From Azorinus chamasolen (Eukaryota > Mollusca > Bivalvia > Cardiida > Solecurtidae), in contig OY755252.1 in assembly GCA_963576725.1 (NCBI GenBank), positions 28,464,078 to 28,528,077 on the forward strand: DNA of 64,000 nucleotides, given 5' to 3'. The notes beneath the pieces were generated by a model, which was not told the origin of the DNA, ran no database searches, and worked only from the letters and a program-made list of their open reading frames with translations. Positions 32,513 through 44,583 of the stretch are shown here, in pieces; positions within the stretch are counted from its first letter, which is position 1; each line of letters opens with the position of its first letter. The translations under genes and the position numbers were made by a program.

Positions 32513-32930
32513 TTATTTCAAACATGTTTATTAGATTAACCGTATTTCGCCGATCTTGTTTGGAGTCAGTGCAAGTAGGTAAGGTAAGGTAAGGTAGGTA
32601 AGAACGCAATAATGAAAGATAAGATTGATGAAAGGAAGTGATTTTCTGCTGTAACAGAATTAACTGAAAACAAGGTAAGTGCAGACTTTGGAAGGGTTTA
32701 TCTGCCTCGGCGTCGAATAACCTTTGCGCTCCCTACATCCTGACTAAACTGTATTCCTACGCCTCACCAGATAAACGCTTTCGGTATATTGTCTTAAAGG
32801 CTTACACTGTAGAGAAATATAATTCAGTTTGTTATTTGAACAAATCAAAGTAGGATGTTAGATATAAGAGTTAGAGCTATACATCTAACTTGTGTATAAA
32901 ATATGCATGTAAATGGTAAATCTTTTTTAT

Positions 32931-33164
32931 TTAACCCTTTCCTCCATTAATTTTAATGTAAAAATGATGACGTCAGAAATAGTAGTTATAATAGCACATG
33001 GACGAAATATTGTTTTGCCATAGCAGAAACAGAAGAATCATATCTATATTATATCATTGACAAACAGAGCAGATCCTGATCAGATGGCTCAAATAGGAGT
33101 CGTCTGATCTGGGTCTACTCTATTTGTCAAGGGTAGAAAGGCGTATTTATGGAGTGAAGGGTTA
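32931..33164. mobile_element. TTAA MITE, counterpart of 10991 in copy 3
   Basis: TTAACCCTTTCCTCC to GGAGTGAAGGGTTA: better preserved ends than in units 1 and 2. Confidence 0.7.
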
Positions 33165-33844
33165 CAAGAATAAGAGTAACATGACCAGGTCTTCTGATTA
33201 AACAGTGTACATTTGGATGTAAAAGCTGTAACGACAACCCAAACACAAATGTATTAACAATAACGATATAATAAAGAACACGCATTTAAATCAAATCTAT
33301 TCAGAAAAACAGAAACTTTCAACGTTTAGAAAAAATACTCAAATGAAGATATAACGTCTCAGGTGGGATCTTGTCCAATACTTTTACTAATCTAATTTGC
33401 ATTGCATTTATATAAAGGGCCAACGCATGGTTGCACAAATTCGTACGTCTGTATATGAGCCAATCAGAACTTCGTAATATAGATTTACTACCCAGCCATA
33501 TTTATGTGGTCAAAGCTGTTATTAAACCAAAATCTGATACGATTTCAACATTCAAATTGTGTATACAGCTGGGCCTGACTTAAACAGCAACCATAACGAG
33601 GTCAAAGTATGGGTATGTAAGGCAAGTGGTAGTTCAATGCAGGCCCTGTTTTAAGCAACCACCTGCTTTATAAGACTCATTTTTCAATAACTGAATGACC
33701 ATTTAAGACAGGTTCAGTTATGTTATCATAGTCTATACTTGTAAATGTGTGCATGTTTGATATAAGCTACCTCAAAAAGATGAAATTGTGTTTGCGTGAA
33801 AATCCTTTCACTTTTTTTATCGAACTGAACTTCATTAGTTTCGA

Positions 33845-34760
33845 TGTAATTTATCCCCCGCCAAAGGCAGAGGGGTATATATTTGGCGCTCTCCGCCAGT
33901 CTGTGCGTCCTGGAGTGATATCTAGGAAACTGTTGGAGTTTTTCCTTGAAGCTTTGTGCAAATGTTTAAAACTATAACAGGGTATAGATCTACAAGTATC
34001 ACTCATATTGGACGGGGAACACCGGAGTTATGACCCTTTGTTTGTTTTAAATTTAACGTTTTTCTCAGAAATTGTATGGATTTTTTCTACTTTTTTTGTG
34101 TAAATGTCAGTTAGCACAGTGGCATGCGGCTCAGTAGGTATCATATGTATTGACACAAGAACACTAGAATTATGACCCTTTGTTTACCACGAATGACACC
34201 GTTTTGTCTGTCCGGAGACATTCCTAAAACACAGATTAAAACTATTCTTGTGAAAATGTTTGGTACCACACCGACATGTCAGCCGGCAAGTATCAATAGT
34301 TACGACCCTTTGTTTGCGAACAATGTGACATTCTAATTGTGTCTGTCTGGAGCAATATTTCAGAAACTATTTGAAATTATTCTTTGAAACTTTGTTAAAA
34401 CGTCTAGTAGCATACGTGCATTTGGTTCTGCAAATACCATTTCAATTGAGTTTTGTCCGTCCGGAGCCATACTTATTTGGATTTATACAATGAAATTTTG
34501 TGAAAATGTTTAGTAGCATACGTACATTCGTTTTGCAAGTACCACTTACTATGACGTTGGGACACTGGAGTTATGGTCCTTTGTTTGCGAAAAAATGTAA
34601 CATTTTTGTCTGTCCGGAGCCTTCTTTCGATTTATACAATGAAACTTTGTATAAATGTTTAGTACTATTACGTAAAGTGGTCTTGACAGAATTACCTACT
34701 CTTACCATGGAACACCAGTGTTATGGCACGTTGTTTACGAAAAGCTTTTTAGAGACACTG
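33845..34760 (+). repeat. Diverged tandem units, copy 3
   Basis: Same array as 17640, more diverged and with missing parts of units. Confidence 0.65.
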
Positions 34761-34822
34761 TCTCATAATGCCATGACCACAAAGCGTCATATGCTTACCT
34801 ACTCGGTGCTATTACATAAAGA

Positions 34823-35034
34823 GAATGATTTATATAAACGTGTTTTCACGCATTTGCAAACGGTGTAGACCCTGACCAGACGGCTCATATAGGAGCCGTC
34901 TGAATTTGAAAGATCTTTACCGTCTAAAATGACTAAAATGTTCCACTTTCAATATGTCGTTATTGACTATTTTGTCCATAAATATTCAGAATGTATTGAA
35001 CTTTAGAATAAACATAGCACAGGGAAAGGGTTAA
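34823..35034. mobile_element. TTAA-type MITE, relative of 1502
   Basis: TTTATATAAACGTGTTTTCACG at the left as pieces, palindrome with GACGGCTCATATAGGAGCCGTC, right end CAGGGAAAGGGTTAA. Left end worn. Confidence 0.55.
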
Positions 35035-35039
35035 CATAC

Positions 35040-35930
35040 TAGTGATGCTTACTATTCTATAACTAAAAACTAACTCGTGTTGTGTTTGAAATTCTTATTC
35101 CGATACTGAAACAACGACCGTTTCACACTGGTACCTACAGCTGTGTGGTCCTCAATACTGAGTCAGAACAAACTGTGCACAATTGATTTGGGGGATGACA
35201 ACAAAATAGGGATCATAAATTCTGAAGGGTGGTGATGTTGACTTCACCACATTAATGAATACCGCTTATATGGCTATCGTCCTCAGGTGTATAACGCTCC
35301 GGTCCCGTCCCGACAACGTCCTCACGTTGACGGGATCACCAGTGAAAAAAGGTATTTGTACTGAAGACAGTTTAATCAGAATGCTGAATACATTATACAT
35401 GTACATGTATCGGAAAAGGCATAATTTGCGATATCATTTTGCATAAGAAACATTGGGCACATGTAATAGCACTCTGGTTTTGGGGTACACTGTTGTGCAA
35501 ATGTCAGTTTCACAACGTAATACCGTCAGCAATTGTTGTCTCCTTCACATTTTAAAAGTTGTTGAAAAAACGAATCAAAGGGCAAATTGCTCTTGGAATG
35601 TGCAAACATCTTTATCTACTTTGGACCCCCGGTATATACACTTCTTATTAGGATCTACATTATTTGACATTCGGAACGTAATTCGACATTATATATAAGA
35701 AAGGAAAACCTGTAACAGATGTGGAAGACAACAGCTATTGCTAGTTTGTGGTTAAGATGATTTATACATTTTTGCTGGTTAATACCCAGAAAATCTCTAG
35801 CGGTTGCTAAATATAGCATAAACGCTGCATAAAATGCGAAACTACGATCTGCGGAATATTCCGTCAATCGAATGTCTATCTATGAAATGAACCAAACTCT
35901 GATAAAAAGTTTATATTCCCCTATGATATG
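35040..35930. other. Gene-free stretch
   Basis: Fading homology to 19640-19800 (AATAGTGCTCTG, CAAATGTCAGTT), then unique AT-rich DNA. Nothing else recognised. Confidence 0.4.
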
Positions 35931-35974
35931 GGTCTACAGTATTTGAAATATGAATATTATCATAACGAATTTAT

Positions 35975-36310
35975 AACTTATTTTGACCATTTCTTTATTC
36001 GGAGGTTGAACTGCAAAAAAGACGTTATTCAAATACCGAACTGCAAAATTGCTCCGGATTAATATAGGAATCTTGGGTTCACTACTACTGGGGTCTGCAG
36101 TGTCAAAAATATCATTTCTGTTCAATTATTTACTTATTTTGACCATTTCGATATTCGGAGGTTGAAGTGCAAACTAGTTTGTTATTCAAATGACGATCTG
36201 CGAAACATTTCGTGTTTCAAATGTCGAAATGGGAAATGACTCGAGATTTAATACATGAATCGTAGATTCCACTATGACTGGGGTCTAGTGTGTCTAAAAT
36301 ATCATCATTT
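35975..36310 (+). repeat. Two-unit tandem repeat of about 155 bases
   Basis: TATTTTGACCATTTC, TATTCGGAGGTTGAA and ACTGGGGTCT recur about 155 bases apart. A similar GGGTCTACAGT fragment precedes it at about 35930. Confidence 0.6.
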
Positions 36311-36434
36311 CAATCTGTTTCCAATTGCTACTGTGTCTACTCTGTTTGCAAATGCATGAAAGGCGTTTATGTGAAGTAAAAGATTAAACTCTTTTGGCAC
36401 AAAATAATGTTCGTCTGCAAACCATATCGTTTGC

Positions 36435-36937
36435 TTAAAGGGGATGTCCCTACATTTGACGCGTTTCATAAACACTTAAAATATACAAAACTCATTTGTT
36501 TATATGCTGAAAAGTAGTATATCACAAAAAGCCCCATCCAATTACCGTTTATAATGACAACACATCCATGTATTTGATATCGCCGATCCCGGTTTTACTC
36601 CCCGATGTCTCAGTTTTATTCGGGTTGAGTTTTAGTTTCGTAACTGTTCGCCCTATTCGCGATTCTCCGACCACTTCCGAGAAAGCTATTACGTAAACAA
36701 TGGAGGGATCGGGTGATCATCGGCAAAACGCGGAAGAATTTACGGAAAAGATCGTTAATATTGTGTTGTAGAACAAAAATTATCAGTTATTGATGAAATC
36801 GGTTTATTTGTATCACATGGGCATTTTTCGATATAAGTTCAAATTGGGAACCTTCATAATAATGATAGAGCATAACAAATACCAAGTTTTATTATATTAT
36901 TGAAAATATGCGATCATTGTAGGGACCTCCTCTTTAA
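36435..36937. mobile_element. 503-bp TTAA-flanked element with AGGGGATGTCCCTACA ends
   Basis: Left TTAAAGGGGATGTCCCTACA; right TGTAGGGACCTCCTCTTTAA. About 20-base inverted ends with three mismatches. A different terminal family from the CCCTT elements; piggyBac- or Kolobok-like by TTAA only. It contains a small open frame at 36700-36771. Confidence 0.6.
36700..36771 (+). CDS. Small ORF inside the 503-bp TTAA element
   Basis: ATG after AAACA starts MEGSGDHRQNAEEF, then TEKIVNIVL and TAG: 23 residues. It looks like the N-terminal remnant of a longer protein, perhaps from the autonomous parent. Function unknown. Confidence 0.2.
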   Translation: MEGSGDHRQNAEEFTEKIVNIVL

Positions 36938-37254
36938 AACTTCAAGGTAGATTTTCCTTCAATGTCTTTTCTAAAACGAAAGTGACGTGCGTAATACTGA
37001 GGCCCTGAGGTCAGGAATAAAACTGTTTCTGTGGACACCGTTGAAGACTGAATTAATAGCAATACATACTTTACTGGCTAAAGAAACTATCGTTATAACT
37101 AATAATTTGTATCAACTATTTCGTTCGTTCGCAGGAGCAATATTAGATTAATTCTTCTGAAGTTTGGATTTCATCAAATCTAAAGTTATTGAGAGAATTC
37201 AGTTTAAATTGTGAAAACGTGTACAGAATAACGGCCATTTATTTATTGAATATA

Positions 37255-37412
37255 GGGATTAAAAAGCATATGGTTGCTTAATACAGAGCAAAGTTGATGC
37301 AGACATCTCCTATATGAGTCTTCTGCATTACTTTTGACCTGCATTAAACTATCATCTGCCTTACGAACCCATAATTAGATCTCTTTTTGTTGACCGCTTA
37401 ATACAGGCTATA
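37255..37412. mobile_element. pogo-like MITE, decayed
   Basis: GGTTGCTTAATACAGAGC at the left arm and GCATTACTTTTGACCTGCATT at the right arm, centre TCTCCTATATGAG. Ends poorly kept. Confidence 0.4.
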
Positions 37413-37578
37413 CTGCATGAAAAGCTCCATTCCATTCACGTACAACATGCATGTGTGGAGAATGCATGTTATAGCACGATAATTCAATATTGGTTTAAAA
37501 TTCAAGTTTCTGATACCATATCAAATACCTTGTACCAGTTACATTTTAACCAACATTTCATAGGTTGCATAAACTAGG

Positions 37579-37714
37579 TGTATGTATGTATGTATGTATG
37601 TATGTATGTATGTATGTATGTATGTATGTATGTATGTATGTATGTATGTATGTATGTATGTATGTATGTATGTATGTATGTATGTATCTGTGTATATTTG
37701 TCTGTGTCTGTCTG

Positions 37715-37805
<91 letters not shown>

Positions 37806-37826
37806 CTCTCTCACTATATATATATA
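37579..37826. repeat. Compound microsatellite (TATG)n-(CTAT)n-(TA)n
   Basis: About 108 bases of TATG, then CTGTCTGTC, 48 bases of CTAT, a CTCTC step and about 34 bases of TA. Confidence 0.95.
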
Positions 37827-37939
37827 GTATATATTACAACTTGCAATAGAATACAACCGGAAAGGCTATATATATTAAAAAAGACTAAATGTTATATGGC
37901 TTTAAAATCTTTAAAGACATTACCCAGGTCCATTCAATG

Positions 37940-38440
37940 ATCCCCCCCCCCCACACTGTTCTCAATAGGCGTGGAAGTAACAGTAAAAGCATTATACAAG
38001 TGTGCAAAATATGGCAAACCGTCTCATTCTGTCTAGAGATGCCCTGACATACAATTAGTCAAGGGGAACACACTCAAAAGACCAGTGTTGGTCAGAACCC
38101 AATAGAAGTTCAACCCTTAGAAGCCTACCACTAACAAACAAAGGGCCATATGCAAACAGGTTGGATCCAGATATGACGTCAAGTAACCCGGCATCTTATC
38201 TGGATCCAAGCTATTTGACAGACAACATTTTCACAAATCTTTACAAACTATGAAGTACTTTCACATTTGAAGCAGACAAGCAATTTAGCAGATGAATATT
38301 TTATAAGGATTAAATACATTAAAAAAACCTGAGCGCTTATGTATATCAGAGATATTTGACATTTGGCCTGCAGTAGAATCCATTTAACCCGCAGTGGAGG
38401 AGAGCTATAATATGTTCAAAGGCGCCCTAATTAAAGCTGA
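37940..38440. other. Gene-free stretch with decayed palindrome
   Basis: A worn GGATCC-core palindrome (CAAACAGGTTGGATCCAG and partial inverse) at about 38154-38220. Nothing else recognised. Confidence 0.4.
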
Positions 38441-39210
38441 GAATTCAATTTTCACCACCCACTGGCGGCCATGTTTTAAACTAGGAAAACTGTGTGTTTG
38501 TTTTTAACACAGCCACCAATGTATTGTGTGTATAGTTATTTTGAAATCTGACCAGAAATTGCAAAGTGGAAGATAATATAAGTTTTCACTATATAAGACA
38601 TTGATAGGTTAATGCGCTCCACCCACTAGCGGCTATGTTTTAGAGCCAGGAAATATTATTTTAAGAATTCCGGCAGAGGATCAAACATGAATCATTGGTG
38701 TAAAACAGAGATTCAATTGAGACCAGTAGTTTCAGAGAAGAAGACTTTTATTTTGTTTTACTATATATGAGTAATGGTAATATAACGAAAACATACCCTA
38801 CAAATTTAACGGCAATGCTTTTTAAGCTAGGAAAAGTTCATATAAAAGAATTCTGCCCCATACACTGGCGGTCATGTTTTTTAGGGTAGGAAAGTTATAT
38901 TTGATGAAAATAACATGATAAATGGTCTTCCATAGATCATTGGTGTAAAATTATTTACAATTCTGTCATTCTGATATTTTTCACAATACGATTTTTATTT
39001 GTGTTCAATCAGTTGCCATAGCAACAACACTTTCGATTGGATGGCTTATATTTGAAGAAAAGCTGACATATGAACCAACAAGTAATAATCCTTTGAGGTT
39101 TTGATGAAATTGGCCCTGCCGTTTCCAAGAAGTTCTTTAAAATAAATGACGACAGACGGCGACAGACCGGAACACAGGGCAAACACAATAGCTCACTTTA
39201 ACTCAAGAAA
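38440..39210 (+). repeat. Composite repeat with CACTGGCGG(C/T)CATGTTTT units
   Basis: CCACTGGCGGCCATGTTTTA recurs in diverged form at about 38458, 38620 and 38866. The block closes with GACAGACGGCGACAGACCGG and CACAATAGCTCAC. Likely the 3' part of a larger mobile element; no frame. Confidence 0.5.
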
Positions 39211-39847
39211 CACTGCAAATAGAGTAATCACCCGTTCTCACAGCATCTCTCGGTAAAGAATTGCTGAAATATGATTTTTCGTTAGTGTGGGTCAAGTACT
39301 TTCAGTGAAAAGAAAAACAGATTACATAGGGCAATACTTCCAAAAGAGATGTCCCACAGAGTTATTATCCTTGGACACAACTGCCTTTTCTCCCAACAAG
39401 GTCTATTAGAATATGTAAATACTGCTCAGAAAGTTATAATTTAACCCCTGCACCCTGCACTTGATCTGAATGAGATATATTTGTATGTGGAGTGTCATGA
39501 ATGTAGGTTGAGCACTTTAGAAGACATTCACAGGCCGAACGGACAAAGCGGGGCCTATATGCTCCTTCTTATAGTTTCAGGGAGCATAATAAAAAATAAA
39601 ACCATATACTGCATTAGTGACAATCTAATCATTTCCAAATCATCAAATGTAAGAGACGGGCCTCACATGGAACGCTCCAGTGGTTCTTGACAGGCAGACT
39701 GCTATAGCTCTTACCATGTGTCGCATGCTTTTTCACAGGTTAGCTGTAAAGACCCAAGCCGGCCAAGGGAATGTCTTTAATTAATAACTTAAAAATGCGC
39801 GACGCGTTTCATCAGATCATCAGGCGCATTATTATATATATATTTAG

Positions 39848-39867
39848 AGAGAGAGAGAGAGAGATGA

Positions 39868-39902
<35 letters not shown>
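39848..39902. repeat. (GA)n-(GATA)n microsatellite
   Basis: GAGAGAGAGA followed by about nine GATA units. Confidence 0.9.
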
Positions 39903-39904
<2 letters not shown>

Positions 39905-40205
39905 TTTGCAGATGTTACAAATATTGCAAACAGATTTACATCTTTACGTGCAGGTTATTCTGTTTCATTTTTTGTTACAAAATTGCCGGTTGTTACAGAT
40001 TGTGCCGTTCTTACACATATTTTGCTGGTGTTACGTTTGTTTTCGGCTGTTTACATATATAGTCGGTGTTACACATGTTGCCATTGTTACACATGTTTTC
40101 ATTGCTACATATATTGCCGGGGGTTACATTTATTGTCGGTTGTATACTTATGTAGTTGTTTTACACATGTTTTCATTGTTATATATGTTGTTGTTGTTGT
40201 TACAT
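39905..40205 (+). repeat. Degenerate minisatellite, TTACACATGTTTTCATTG-like
   Basis: TGTTACA followed by a T-rich stretch recurs about every 20-25 bases, roughly twelve times. Open frames across it (IYCRLYTYVV and similar) follow from the repeat. Confidence 0.6.
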
Positions 40206-40365
40206 ATGTAAGAATGAGTAAAGGTACATCAGAATTAAAAAAGGGGTATATTTTCCTAACGATTCCGGATACAATATGATAATAAACAATGTCAAACAGT
40301 GTACTTTTACTTTGTTCATTATGCGTAACATAGCTAAGCAATACATGTATTCATCAGGTAACTGG

Positions 40366-40575
40366 TTAACCCCTTCAGTGCCACGAAGACGAATATGTGA
40401 TATCATATGCAAACAGGACGGATCCAGATCAGACGCCGATTGATTCCGCGTCTTATCAGGCTCAATGCTGTTTGATAGGCTGTTTATCTTAATACATGTA
40501 TAAAGGAATTAAAGACACCCGAAGCCGACAAAATAAGTGTTCCGCAGACGACAATGTTGGCACAGTAGTGGTTAA
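40366..40575. mobile_element. TTAA MITE, GGATCC-like core
   Basis: TTAACCCCTTCAGTGCCACG at the left, GTTGGCACAGTAGTGGTTAA at the right; central CAGATCAGACGCCGA arms partly decayed. Confidence 0.7.
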
Positions 40576-40808
40576 GAGCGACGATTCTAAATGTATCCAT
40601 CGTCTGATGACGATCAGTGTCATTTACATAGTAAAATGAAACCTTCGATTGGCAAATGAGTTGTTATTTAACTCGAACAATAAAATAAAGCATCTTCATT
40701 ATTATTACTGTAGGAAATATATATGTTTTCTGATATATGTATATATCTGGTTACTCATATATTTGTCATCTCCACTTAACCGTATACACACGGTTCACAC
40801 GCTGCATC

Positions 40809-41039
40809 TTAACCCTTTCCCTGTGCTATGTTTTATTTTAAATTTCAATACCTACTGGATAGTTATGGCAAAATAGTTATAATCAAATATGGAAGGTGGA
40901 AAATGGTAGCCAAATTAGATACCAAACACACGGGTCTTTCAAATTATCTTAGCAAACAGAGCAGACCCTGATCAGAAGGCTCCTTTAGAAACCATCTGAT
41001 CGAGGGGCTCCCCTGTTTGCATATGCCAAAAAGGGTTAA
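40809..41039. mobile_element. TTAA MITE, relative of 1502, reversed
   Basis: TTAACCCTTTCCCTG at the left, CCAAAAAGGGTTAA at the right, palindrome 40953-41021 with mismatches. It lies just 3' of the alternative terminal exon at 41111. Confidence 0.7.
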
Positions 41040-41110
41040 GCACTGTCTTTAGTTTGATAAAATCCACACGATGAGATGCATTCAAGCTCCTTTCCAAACG
41101 GCACGATACG

Positions 41111-41140
41111 TTAATGGACAGGAATATTGTTCTCGTTCAG
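41111..41140 (-). CDS. Alternative terminal exon of the secreted peptide gene, copy 2
   Basis: A strong acceptor (a run of T, then AATTGCAG) precedes a phase-0 frame LNENNIPVH-stop. It would end the protein without a third cysteine, leaving one possible disulfide. It may be the true last exon, an alternative one, or chance. The tail of the transcript would run into the MITE at 40809-41039. Confidence 0.3.
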   Translation of the reverse strand: MNENNIPVH

Positions 41141-41292
41141 CTGCAATTAAAAAAAATAAAGTGTTGATCCAGATACGTCAAAAGCTTATACAATAACTTC
41201 AAATATACCATGTATTTTTACAATGAACTTGTTGCGACATCTTAAAGTAAAGCAATGTTTTTATGATAGGATTTATGCACCTAATTCGGTTA

Positions 41293-41352
41293 TTACACAT
41301 GCAAAGCCCTGTGGGACGGTAGAATGGAAAATGAACAATTGTTCCGAATGAC
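41293..41352 (-). CDS. Candidate terminal exon of the secreted peptide gene, copy 2
   Basis: Same acceptor type (TTAATCTCTACAG), length, phase and stop as 88-147. It begins VIRNNCSF and ends ALHV-stop. Several residues differ from copy 1 but the frame is intact. Confidence 0.35.
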   Translation of the reverse strand, partial: VIRNNCSFSILPSHRALHV

Positions 41353-41408
41353 CTGTAGAGATTAATGCACGAACCAGATATATTAATACTGTTCTTGAAC
41401 AACTATGA

Positions 41409-41636
41409 CTTACTTCATTCTCAGTGTTGTTATACCTTCTGATCCTTCGAGATCATGAATTTCAGTACTTCTTGTTCTGAAAATTGAATACCGCTTAAGC
41501 CGGTGCTAGGGGGCGTGAGCAGTGTTGCACTTTCAATTACTGTTCATGAACAGACTCAATAAAACCGAGTCTGCAATTTTCTCTTTTTGTATTGTAATTT
41601 TTGCTCTCGGGGATCACCCCCTTTCAGAATTTTTAA
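41409..41636 (+). mobile_element. 5'-shortened LTR-like repeat, unit 2
   Basis: Starts at TTCATTCTCAGTG, about 65 bases into the 7433 element, and runs to TTTCAGAATTTT. The equivalent unit-1 position (about 208) is empty. Nearly identical to the 7433 copy, hence recent. Confidence 0.55.
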
Positions 41637-42947
41637 CCATCATGCACGTCAAGTAATAATTTAAAATTAACTATGTTTTCTATTTAATTCTCTGCATCTT
41701 TGCATGTATTCGTTTTGTTAAATGAACGAGGAATTATGTGTCTCCTCCTAAGGATAACAAACAGCATGGTAAAATTTACGACACATTATCTTCAGGTTAC
41801 TGTGCTTTTGTTTCTGAGCATGTGCTTATATAATGAGTTAAAAGCTACAAATCATAGAAAGGAATTGAATATCGACGTTTATATGGTGCATAACAAACTC
41901 ATAATTGGTGCATAACAAACTCATATTAACCCTTTGCAAAATATAAGACGAACAGCGACTGAAAATGCATAGCCCTAATGTGACCCTAACCCTAATGACG
42001 CGGTCAAATGAAACCGCGTTATGCACTGACAAACAAAACAATTTTGCACGGAAACAGTGACGGATTGTAGCTTGGAAGTACATCGTGAAAATAAAATCGC
42101 AATGTTCATTAGAGACAGTGCACATGTTTCTATACTCCTCAATTGTGTTGTTTTGATAAGTTCTTTTTCGCATTTAGTTTTATTAAATATGTGTCCGAAA
42201 TCAGGAACGAAAACACTGACGGTCTGCTGATAACAATGGACTTTATTATTTTCAATCTCACGAATACACCATTAAACGTTTCGTGGTCATTTGATCCATA
42301 TCTGCAAATACAATACGCGGACGATTTGTTTGACGATACATCATTGTTTTGACTTAACCATGGAAGAAATTGGACAACACTTCCCGTGAAATAGACCGAC
42401 AGGCAAGGATGACATTTGACATCGTAGATTGTCGTATGAACATAAATAACGTGAATATCATACTGAAAATGGTTTTGGCAGTGATTTTGACGATCATTAA
42501 GTTTGATAAATACCAACACATCATGAAATGGAAAAACAAATGCCAAGTGCTCCTGAAAGAAGTAGTAGTGATTGTTGTTAAAGGTGTTACAATCACACTT
42601 AACAGACTAACTGGGCTGAAGATAGGATTACAATCCGAGCGAAAAAGGTATTGTACAGATGCAATCGTGGATTGTTGGAAACCAGTTGTCATTGCGGAAT
42701 TGTACAAAATTCGTTGGCTGTGAATGATATGACGCGAATGATATGACGCTCCAGATAAACTGCCATGCAGCTACAGAAGTTCATTGACCAATGCGCATGT
42801 AATTGTTATAAAAAACTAAATGAGGCTTCGAACTAACTGAAAAAGATACGCGTCTCCAATCTTAATCAGAGTTAAGGTCCGAAAGATAATGGTAACTAAA
42901 TCAAGTATTGGAATAATAATCAAACATCGTTATGTCAATAAATGTTT

Positions 42948-43197
42948 TTAACACTTTCCCTGATATAAACGTGTTTTCACGTATTTGCAAACAGAGTAGA
43001 CCAAGATCAGACGGCTCCTAGAGGAGCCGTCTGATCAGGGTCTACTCTGTTTGCTAGTGGAGTTTGAAAGATATGTTTCTTTTCTTTCTAAAATGGCTAC
43101 AATGTTCCACCTTCCATATTACATTATAACTATTTTCTCCATGTATATTCAGTAGGTATTGAAAATTGGAATGAACATAGACCAGGGAAAGGGTTAA
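42948..43197. mobile_element. TTAA MITE, counterpart of 1502 in unit 2
   Basis: TTAACACTTTCCCTG to GGGAAAGGGTTAA; palindrome 42987-43055 nearly perfect. Confidence 0.75.
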
Positions 43198-43756
43198 ACA
43201 GGTGCTTCATCAACATGCAAATACAGATATGTATGTTTAGTGATTTAGTATCAGAATCTATAGATATGTGTTAATGTTAATTAAACAGGTATCCACATAC
43301 ATTTAATCTAGTTCACAGACTGAATAGTTGATGATAAACAATATAAAGGGTTTTTTATTTATAAATAAAGACTGTTTTGCAAACATGACATTTATTTCAT
43401 TGAAGAAGTCAACATAAGATACCCAATCGATGTTTTGATTGTGGTTGCGTCCTGGGTGTGGCTTGTCATGTTACTGCTTTTTTTTCATTTAGAATATCAT
43501 ACAACATTTAAGATTGAACAGAAATCGCAGAATAAAATATAGCACATGTATCAGATTAAGGAATATTTAACACTGAACAGAAAACTTAGAATGAAATATA
43601 CCATCATCTACAGCGCCAGCTGCATATGTACATTAAAATGTTCATTGATCTTTTTATTGCACCGGACAAAATCACATGAAATGTACGTTGCGATGACACA
43701 TTCTAATTAGATAATGCCAGGTTACCAAAGCTTGAAAGTTTTTTCAAAAACTTTAT

Positions 43757-44065
43757 GTATACTTAACAACAGCAGGCGTTAAGTGCTTGTATGGCGGTCG
43801 TAAAAAGTCGCCCCGTAATTCATTCTCAGTGTAGTCATATGTTCTGGTCATTCGGGATCATTAGTTTTGATGGCATTAGTTTTGAAAATTGAATACTGCT
43901 TAAGCTGGTGCTAAAAAGGTGTGAGTAATGTTGCCCATTAATAACTACTCATGAACACACTAAATAAAACCGAGTCTGCAATTTTCTCTTATTTGCATTT
44001 CTACTTTTGCTTTCGAAGGATCACCCATTTTCAGAATTTTTGCTACCAGAGTTGGCTCACCCATC
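43757..44065 (+). mobile_element. LTR-like repeat, counterpart of 2355 in unit 2
   Basis: Same order of motifs; 20-30 bases longer around GTGAGTAATGTTGCCCATT, a stretch missing from the 2355 copy. Confidence 0.45.
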
Positions 44066-44453
44066 ATATGGAGTACGGGGGTAACCATCACCCTGGGTAA
44101 TTTCATTTACAAATTGAAATATCCTTATTATATATGGGGCTGTATGAATTATCATCGTATATAAGTGACACAAACTATACTTAAATCTTTGATAGTTCTT
44201 ACAATATAAATGTACATGTTATGAGCCATACTACACACATAGACATGCTTCCTGCATTATTGTTGTCATGCATTAAGCAACCAACTGCTTTTTAAGACTC
44301 CTATGCCAAATGAATGAATGGCCGCATATGACGGGATCTACTGACTAATTCATTATTCAGTACAACACATAACATGCATAAATATTATATATCGATAAAT
44401 GTATTACATAAGTCACACTAGAGGTTAGAATGAATCATTTGATTCATACTCAC

Positions 44454-44551
44454 AGCCTTCTTCAGCAGAGCATTTCTCTTGTTAATCAGATGCTCCCTAA
44501 AGCATGCCTTTCTAAGTTTAGTGTCCACCAGGCCACGGCAATCGTCATTAC
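44454..44551 (-). CDS. Two-cysteine exon of the putative secreted peptide gene, copy 2
   Basis: 98 bases between acceptor ATATTTACAG and donor GTGAGTATG. Phase-1 entry gives NDDCRG, then LVDTKLRKACF and KRNALLKKA; exit is phase 0. Against copy 1 roughly the first 17 bases differ at most positions, while the remaining 81 bases carry two synonymous changes (GCT/GCA, GAA/GAG) and one Asp-to-Ala change in the last codon. About 30 bases upstream of its acceptor is the LINE insertion point, so the intron has grown to about 7.6 kb. Confidence 0.55.
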
Positions 44552-44583
44552 CTGTAAATATAAAACTCTAATTAAAAACGCGT

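Larger units (their letters stand above)
28727..35640. repeat. Partial third copy of the duplicated unit
   Basis: From 28727 the sequence follows unit 1 from about 6859 and unit 2 from about 52024. It runs through the signal-peptide exon, the TATA element, the 9893-type MITE (31846-32063), the 10389-type MITE and the GTTATGGCCC tandem repeats, and fades near 35640. It is visibly more diverged than units 1 and 2 are from each other. It lacks the 11673-11886 MITE and the 12436-17634 foldback. The left border at about 28727 is abrupt and lies just downstream of the signal-peptide exon. Confidence 0.85.

Noticed and set aside
37565..37940. Open frames of YVCM and YLSI repeats
   Set aside because: Products of the TATG and CTAT microsatellites.
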